NCBI GenBank assembly: GCA_964058845.1
Contig: CAXKVR010000862.1
Location: 1-29,945 of the forward strand
Source: Carex sylvatica
Taxonomy: Eukaryota > Streptophyta > Magnoliopsida > Poales > Cyperaceae
DNA: 29,945 bases
Direction: 5' to 3'
Shown piece by piece: positions 23,960 to 29,945 of this stretch. A program made the translations under genes and the position numbers. The notes under the pieces are model-generated. The model saw only the letters and a program-made list of their open reading frames with translations. It had not been told where the DNA came from and did no database searches. Each line of letters starts with the position of its first letter. Position 1 is the first letter of the stretch.

Positions 23960-24361
23960 AGTGTGAGTGAGAAACATTTTGCATGATCTATCATTCATGT
24001 ATTGCTTGATTTTTATTCAAGTATATTAAAAAAGTCGTGCTAGGAGCAATTATTTATCACACTAGAAAATAAAAAATAAAAAATAAAGGTAAAAAGAAAG
24101 TTAGTCTATTTTCCATCTTGATGTCGTGAGAAAAAAAAAAGATAAAACTAATTCTTAATTAATTGTATTTGCACAAGTTTATAAATTTAAAATTAAGATA
24201 TTGGAGAAAATCAATAATCTATATTTATTTGCTTATTTTTATAATTTAGTTTTAATCAAATCGGCAACTTGATTTAAAAAAAATTAGTCAGGTGTCTGTG
24301 CGTTGCAACGGAGATTGAAATATTGTTTTGATTACTTTTTTTTAAGTGATTAATTTTATTT
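23960..24361. repeat. Tandem-duplicated ~410-bp unit, copy 2 (right of the LINE)
   Basis: Near-identical partner of 16975-17384 in the same orientation, from GTGTGAGTGAGAAAC to GTGATTAATTTTATTT. Past this point the two flanks differ (TATTTTGCAC after copy 1, GATTTTTTTTATC after copy 2). The sequence in front of copy 1 (ATTTTAAACTTGAAGTG) resembles that in front of copy 2 when the LINE is ignored (ATTTTGCACTTAAAGTG). This supports a tandem duplication that predates the LINE. Confidence 0.85.
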
Positions 24362-25339
24362 GATTTTTTTTATCATGTATTAGTCAATAATAAGAGCAAT
24401 CACTAACTAGAGATTGATAATATATTATTTGTGGAGATAATTAATTGTAAATAACTTCAAAATAAAATATGAAATTTTCCTATTAATACATTGATCAAGT
24501 ATAATATAATATATTTTTAGAAGAGTATCAATTGCCTCCTACTCTCCAAAATTACTAACGACATGAATAAAAATATCATGTAATTAAGAAGAAATTTTAT
24601 ATAGCATTTATGAAATATATATCTTGCGAACAAATTACTTAAATGCATGAAAAATAGCTTACGATTCAATGTATTTGAGTATTGACCAAAATAATTTAAT
24701 TTATTTAAAATTATTTACATACTCTTCTCGTAATTAGAGAACACACTTCAAAAAATTAATTAATAGTTCAAAATAACTACAAATTTATTCTTCAATATAA
24801 CTATCATTTTAAATTAAAATTGTAATGAGTTTAACATCTATTTTAACTGACTTATTGATAAATTATTTTTTTATGATAAAACAATATTTTATTTTGGACT
24901 TGTTCACTCATGAATGCAATTTCTTTTTTGGTAATATATTATTCAATTATTCTGACAATAATTTAATTATTTTTTATATTTTTCACGCCAATATATGTAG
25001 GACATTTCCGATTTTCTTTGGGGCAGTATATCCAACATGCAAAATTTATGGATCAACTCGTTCTAGTCTAGTCATGAGCCCACACGCGCGCGCAAGGTAG
25101 AAATTGATAGTATTGCATTGTTGTAAATTTTCAATATATGAAAATTAAGACAATATATTACTCCTTGTGAGCTCTTCACTCTCTCTTTTTCGAGAACTAT
25201 GTTTTCTTCTTTCTTTAATTTCTTAACTCTCAAACATTTTCATTTACAAAGACACAAAATGTATCTAAATTACAAAAGTCAACCAAAAAATAAATTATTT
25301 GAAAGTTTAATTAATAAACAGAAAAAAAAACAACTTATA
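24362..25339. other. AT-rich spacer, no gene
   Basis: Very AT-rich. A 91-codon frame at 24825-25100 is Phe, Ile and Asn-rich and unrecognised. A short ACACGCGCGCGC run is at about 25081. Confidence 0.5.
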
Positions 25340-25353
25340 AAACATAGATATTA

Positions 25354-25501
25354 AAAACTAGCATTTGGTCTAGTAGCAAAGACACTTGGTCTCTATTAGG
25401 GAGGTCATGGATTCGAAATCCAGATGGGAGAAATCTTTTGTTGTATTACAAAGGTATTAAATAGTTGGTGGCTTGACCTCCAACCTTTACTCAAAAAAAA
25501 A
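25354..25501 (+). mobile_element. tRNA-derived SINE with 14-bp TSD
   Basis: The head resembles a tRNA promoter: an A-box-like TGGTCTAGTAGCAAAGAC near 25366 and a B-box-like GGATTCGAAATCC at 25409-25421. The ~148-bp body ends GGCTTGACCTCC then CAACCTTTACTC and a run of A (25493-25504). It is flanked by AAACATAGATATTA (25340-25353) and AAACATGGATATTA (25502-25515), a 14-bp TSD with one mismatch. It was copied by a LINE-type reverse transcriptase acting in trans. The insertion point abuts the left end of the next element. Confidence 0.88.
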
Positions 25502-25512
25502 AAACATGGATA

Positions 25513-26385
25513 TTACATTGTAGAGAAGGATTCCAATGCACCATCATTTTGGTGCTCCAATATGCATCATGTCTTTTATCTTCATTTTCAAAGTTCGAAC
25601 AGTTGATCCAAACCGCTCGACATGATCTTCATAATAAAATATTCTTGGAGACCAAATTTTATATTTTTTACAATTTTTTTACAATTTTTTTAGATAGGTA
25701 CAATATGACTTTATTGGATGGTCCAGAATCTCCTTAAAAAGGTGATTTTGTATCTATCTAAAAAAATTCTAAAAAATATAAAATTTGGTCTCCAAGCATA
25801 TTTTATTATGAAGATCGTGGTGAGCGGTTCGAATCGACTATTCGAACTTTGAAAACGAAGATAAAGGACATGGTGCATTTTGGAGCACTAAAATGATGGT
25901 GCATTTGAACCCTCCTCTTATGGGTGTTCAAATGGTTTGGTTTATTTAGTTTTGAACCGAACCGATAATATTCGGTTTAAATGGTTCGGTTGTTCGGTTG
26001 AATTGATTTGGTTCGGTTGATTTTGTGACTTAGTTCGGTTTAAACGGTTCGGTTCGGTTTTGAGATCAAAACCGATTAAACTGAACCGACCGATTTTATT
26101 GATAGGTCAAGACTTCGAGTATTATTTTGGTTCATTAATCAAAACCGAAATTTAAATCGAGTATTATAGGTGTATTGAAATGTCAATTTTGAGAAAATTC
26201 GATTCAACCGAACAAACCGAAGTTTAAATCGGTTTAAATGGTTCGGTTTTAATTCGGTTTGCTATTTTAGTTCGGTCGGTTCGGTTGGATTTTCAAATTT
26301 TGGTTTTAAATTCAGTTTGATTATATTTTAGTTCGGTTTAAATCGAACCGAGCGTTTAAACACCCCTACCTCCTCTACATTGTAA
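25513..26385. mobile_element. Foldback MITE, copy C, interrupted by a hAT-like element
   Basis: The left arm begins CATTGTAGAGAAGGATTC then CAATGCACCATCATTTT. The right arm, reversed, reads AATGTAGAGGAGGGTTC then AAATGCACCATCATTTT. The right end is only complete once the hAT-like insert 25919-26368 and one TSD copy are left out. The arms meet around 25690-25760 and include the core GGAGACCAAATTTTATATTT at about 25648. That core also occurs in the foldback at 2302-2706. Outer ends differ from that copy. Without the insert the element is about 415 bp and has no open frame. The TSD is not certain; TA or TTA is possible. Confidence 0.8.
25919..26368. mobile_element. hAT-like MITE, 450 bp, 8-bp TSD CCTCCTCT
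   Basis: CCTCCTCT occurs at 25911-25918 and 26369-26376, an exact 8-bp TSD. The ends are TATGGGTGTTCAAATGG on the left and, reversed, TAGGGGTGTTTAAACGC on the right. The interior is packed with GGTTCGGTTTAAA and AACCGAACC motifs in both orientations, the subterminal repeat style of hAT-like elements. No transposase is seen. It sits inside the right terminal arm of the surrounding foldback element. Confidence 0.88.
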
Positions 26386-26598
26386 CCAATCTGTGCAATA
26401 AGAAATAAAGCAACATAACAGTAGAATAATCAACATTTTTATATCATGATCTTTGCTGACCAAGAAAAAGAAAGTCTTTCTTTGCATCAAACTTTTACGA
26501 CATGAACATATTCTAAACACATCAAATTTGTGAGAAAAAAATACACCCAAAAAATGATCAAGAGAACTTGACATAGATAAGCAAAGAATCCAGGCGCT

Positions 26599-27183
26599 TC
26601 AATATGTAGGAAACTGTGCATTCCCTTTGTGTTCCTCAGCATCTTAAACTGAATGAGAGAATTATAGTGTCAAACTGTCAATTGACATCTCAGCTACTGC
26701 AAAATTGTTGCCACAATGTAACCCGAGACCCAACACACCTCACTTAAAAATTTGAATTAAGAATCTTGAATTTTGATGTAGGAACTTTCTGGTGCCAAAA
26801 AAATTTAGAGCAAGTAAAATTTGAATGTTCTACGCTGGATGGCACGTACCTTTACAGCATGTTCTGGTACCCAATCGTTTTTATCAAAATACCAAGTGAT
26901 ACCTAATCAATATGTTTTTTTAATGTTAAACAACCAAGTAATTGTTGATTTAAAATAAAATGAGAACTTATCAGAACTGGATAAAGAGGAGATGAAATCT
27001 TGTTGTGTATTTGTACGTGTCTAGCATTAAAAAGGCAAACAACGCACAAAATAGACTCACACACATCTTCCCAAGAAATAATATAACATCTCCAAGTACA
27101 TTCACTTTCCCGATACGCAAAATATTATTCATTATAAGACCCGTAGCAATTGAATAAGCGAAGCTTTTTCCTGTAATTGCTAT
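26599..27183 (-). pseudogene. Choline-transporter-like (CTL/SLC44 family) pseudogene, 3' exons only
   Basis: An exon-like block begins after a TTTTTGCAG acceptor at 27183 and reads IAITGKSFAYSIATGLIM, then NNILRIGKVNVLGDVILFLGK. This is the conserved C-terminal membrane region of plant choline-transporter-like proteins. A frame change after DTYKY leads to HNKISSPLYPVL, another family motif, ending near 26972. After an intron-sized gap, GTGTGTTGG at 26738 opens VCWVSGYIVAT; a frame change then gives AVAEMSIDSLTL, two stops, and DAEEHKGNAQF near 26615. These match the order of the family C-terminus. Frameshifts and stops show it is dead. The retained intron argues for a DNA-level copy, not a retrocopy. 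Upstream exons are not found between 27184 and 27840. Confidence 0.8.
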
Positions 27184-27652
27184 CTGCAAAAACCATATCA
27201 ATAACAAGTTACGATATAAAGAAAGATCGCGAAGCCCCATAAGATCTCCTAACATATTTTCATTAGTTAATAAATTTTTTTCATGTTTAAAGTAACAAAT
27301 AAGATGCGCATATTGTTTGCACTGTGTGGCCAGAAACATGATATCTGGCTGATTTTTTTTTATTTGAATAAAACAATAATAGCATCGTCAGTTTAAATTA
27401 CTTTGTTGTTCACATTTTTCTAAATGATGGTTTTATCCTCTAAATTGAAGTCTAAAGTCTGAACAATTTGCATTAAATCACTCTCGGATATGCGACGCTC
27501 TACCGCCTCTATCGGGTCAAATAACGGCGGGTATCATACATAAATTCGAATTCAGATCCAACCTGACAGTGTATAGTGAGATCTGAATCGTCAGTTTTTT
27601 TTTTTTTTAGAGTAAAGTGATAATTTGTCATCTTACATTTTGATTGATAGAA
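27184..27652. other. Spacer with remnant intron of the CTL pseudogene, no gene
   Basis: AT-rich sequence. It may include the intron preceding the pseudogene exon at 27183. A T-run is at 27596-27608. No earlier CTL exon is recognised. Confidence 0.5.
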
Positions 27653-27751
27653 CAAATCGGATTTCCTGTATATAAATAAACACCTTATTGTATATAAACT
27701 GGAACGAATCACAAATCGGATTCCCTGTATATAAATAAACACCTTATTGTA
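27653..27751 (+). promoter_or_regulatory. Tandemly duplicated TATA-box segment upstream of the metalloprotease gene
   Basis: A 40-base segment, CAAATCGGAT through CACCTTATTGTA, is present at 27653-27692 and again at 27712-27751, a 59-base step with one mismatch. Each copy contains TATATAAATA (27669-27678 and 27728-27737). The second TATA box is about 115 bases upstream of the ATG at 27852, a normal plant 5' leader distance. A perfect 12-base palindrome GAGTCCGGACTC follows at 27770-27781. Which copy is used is not known. Confidence 0.75.
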
Positions 27752-27851
27752 CTCAGTCCGGTACCTGAGGAGTCCGGACTCACATAACTCATCGACAATT
27801 CGTGCAATTGGCTGGACTCTACAATTACCTTGCCCAGTTTCCTTCTCTACA

Positions 27852-29945
27852 ATGGCACCTTCTTCTTCCTTCTCTCCTTTTTCTTTCGGCATCTATCCAT
27901 CACCCGTCTTCGCCCCCCTCCAATTTCTCCCCTTTTCCAAACCTCACCACTTCAGGTCACGCTCCCGTATAAACGCTCTCCGACAATGGCGAGAATACGA
28001 GGATGCAGTCAAAGACAAGGACCTCGCTCGTGCTCTCCGATTCCTTCAATCTACTCAATCCTCCTCCATCGATTCTTCCTCAAATTCCAATCCAGGTCTC
28101 AATATTAACTCCGGTTTTAGTGTGCTGGATTGGGAGAGGCCGGAGAGGGATTGGGAAATGCTGGATACTTGCTTGAATGCTGATGATATGAGGCTCGTTG
28201 GTAGAGCTTATGGATTTCTCCAAGGTCGAGGTCTCTTGAAAAATTTTGCGAAGTGCAGGGATATAGGTATAGTTTGGATGCCCATATTAGATTTTTATTG
28301 TCTATAGTTTTGATTATGTCAAAAGTATGAAATGCTCTTTTGCGACTGTTCAAGTCTAAAATTTAAATATCAGTACAGTTAATTTCTGAAAATCTATGTC
28401 AAAATCAAGATAAAACAAGACACATAGATGAAAGGAAAACATTATAGTGAGTTCAACTGGTTCTCAATCCTGCATTGGATCAGTAGTGCGGGATATATCA
28501 GTATTTTCATAAATAGTAATCATTTTATTCCATGTGTTATTTTTCATCAGAAATTGATCATCAGTTCTGTTTCCCACTTTGAAGGCTGTGAAGAAATGAC
28601 TAATGTTATTTGCTTCTCTGCAGTTATTGAAGGACCAAGGGAGGTTACTCCAATGGTTTTAAAGGAATATACTGGATTGGAAGGTGAGATGTCTAAACAC
28701 CCATAATCATACCAGCTGATTAAATCATCCTGGTACAAAGACAAAATGAGAGAGCCTAGCTTCACTTAGGTTTTAATTAAGCTAAAACTTTTAACTAGTT
28801 ACCATTCTGTCAAAAGAGGACTTCCATCGCAATTCGCAGGCCAACATTTCTTATAAATTTTATTTCTATTACAGCTATTAAGCTTGCGCCAAAGAAGTGG
28901 GGCATGTCTGGAAGCTCTCGGCTTGCTTTGATTGCATTCTTTGGAGGTTCTGCATTCTTGGTTAACCAAGGCATCGAAATTCGGCCAAATTTGGCAGCTA
29001 TTCTTGCACTGGCAATTGCGGATTCAATTTTTCTTGGGGGAACATGCCTTGCTCAAATCTCTTGCTTCTGGCCTCCACACAAGCGCCGTATAATAATTCA
29101 TGAAGCCGGGCATCTTCTTACTGGTACGCTGCACAGTAAAACTTGCTAAAAAAACTATGTGGGTCTTTTGGGTCTCTACCATGGGGCTTTTGATCTTGAC
29201 TAGCTTGAACTGAAGCTTATATCGGCCTTGGCCCATATGCTGGAATTAAATTTTGATTTATAGTTCTATAATATGTTAGCATTTTGGTCTTTAGTCCACA
29301 ACACATTGCTATGCTACATTTTGCACTGTAAAATCAGTTAAGGTTGATTCAAGTTCATATAGGTGCAATTCAGCGTCAATTGCTCAGTTGTGGACAAAAA
29401 CATCAATTTAAGGAATTTTGCACTTATGCAACTAAACATCATATATCGATGGTGGTCTTTGTTAAACATCCTATATTACATTAGAGATAAGTACTGTTTC
29501 TTGGCAAGATAAAATCCTGTAATCGACCCCTTTTGATTCAATCCTGACAGTTGACCAGAAAGCCAAAATTTATTTTCAGCTTATTTGATGGGTTGCCCAA
29601 TAAGAGGAGTTATTTTGGATCCTTTTGTGGCTTTACAAATGGGCATCCAGGGGCAGGTACGCTTTCTCTCCATGCATGTATATTTGTGGGTTCGTAATAG
29701 GAACGTGCTAAGAATAATGTTGGTCAAAATTTGTTTTATTTCTATTTTATATACATAGGCAGGAACTCAATTTTGGGATGAAAATATGGGAAGTGAACTT
29801 GCTGAGGGTCGTCTGAGCAGCACAGCTTTTGACAGGTAAAGCTGTTGATTACTATTAATTGTTGAAAGATCTATTACCATGGTAGAGGTTAATTGATGGA
29901 TGGGGTTCTTTAAAAATAACATTGAGTTAGTTGTTCAATTTGCTT
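27852..29945 (+). CDS. Putative plastid membrane metalloprotease-like protein (HEAGH, M41-like), 5' part
   Basis: Coding exons are 27852-28266, 28624-28683, 28875-29123, 29580-29656 and 29759-29835. All borders are GT-AG and the frame stays open for 292 codons before the window ends inside the gene. The N-terminus (residues 1-45) is rich in Ser, Pro and Phe with few acidic residues, like a plastid transit peptide. Two hydrophobic segments, about 175-190 and 198-222, precede HEAGH at 234-238, the zinc-binding motif of FtsH-type peptidases. It is followed by AYLMGCPIRGVILDP and AGTQFWDE. I recognise this as the plant family that includes Arabidopsis VIRESCENT3 (At1g56180) and a paralogue, implicated in chloroplast development. 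There is no AAA ATPase domain in the visible part. The exact orthologue is uncertain. Confidence 0.85.

Noticed and set aside
16975..24361. LTR retrotransposon with ~410-bp LTRs
   Set aside because: The repeats lack TG...CA ends, a primer-binding site and a polypurine tract. The enclosed genes are LINE-type (AP endonuclease, RT, zf-RVT), and an 11-bp TSD lies inside the repeats.
27509..27892. 127-codon minus-strand frame opposite the metalloprotease promoter
   Set aside because: It spans the duplicated TATA segment and antisense of exon 1, with Lys-rich low-complexity parts; not a gene.

Overview
The window is nuclear DNA from a flowering plant. It is AT-rich, its genes have introns with GT/AG borders, and its spacers are full of transposable-element remnants. 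I cannot fix the species. The CCHC-first, DUF4283-second order in the LINE ORF1 reminds me of monocot LINEs, but that is recall, not proof.

Two real genes are present. On the minus strand (4369-9512 for the coding part, TATA box near 9750) is an apparently intact cytosolic phosphoglycerate kinase gene. It has six coding exons that join in frame to 402 codons, plus a leader intron in the 5' UTR. On the plus strand (27852 to beyond the right edge) is the 5' part of a gene for a membrane metalloprotease-like protein with an HEAGH zinc motif, probably plastid-targeted and related to Arabidopsis VIRESCENT3. Between the LINE region and that gene lies a decayed remnant of the last exons of a choline-transporter-like gene (26599-27183, minus strand).

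The rest is mostly mobile DNA, and many insertions keep readable target-site duplications (TSDs). In order: an ~82-bp tandem repeat array at the left edge (1-375); a 405-bp foldback element (2302-2706); a hAT-like insertion in PGK intron 1 (7327-8037); an inverted repeat (10950-11144); a 5'-truncated retroinsertion with a 16-bp TSD (11491-11764); a 1.7-kb Mutator-type foldback element with a 9-bp TSD (12395-14118); an 886-bp hAT-like element with an 8-bp TSD (14861-15746); a 6.55-kb broken LINE on the minus strand (17396-23948) with an 11-bp TSD, sitting at the junction of a ~410-bp tandem duplication; a tRNA-derived SINE with a 14-bp TSD (25354-25501); and directly next to it a foldback element (25513-26385) that has a hAT-like element (25919-26368) inserted into its terminal arm.

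PGK and the metalloprotease are unrelated single genes, not a cluster. I see no new multi-gene system here. The most interesting content is the structure of the repeats: the foldback family sharing one core at three loci, the nested SINE/foldback/hAT block, the LINE at a tandem-duplication junction, and the duplicated TATA-box segment upstream of the metalloprotease gene.
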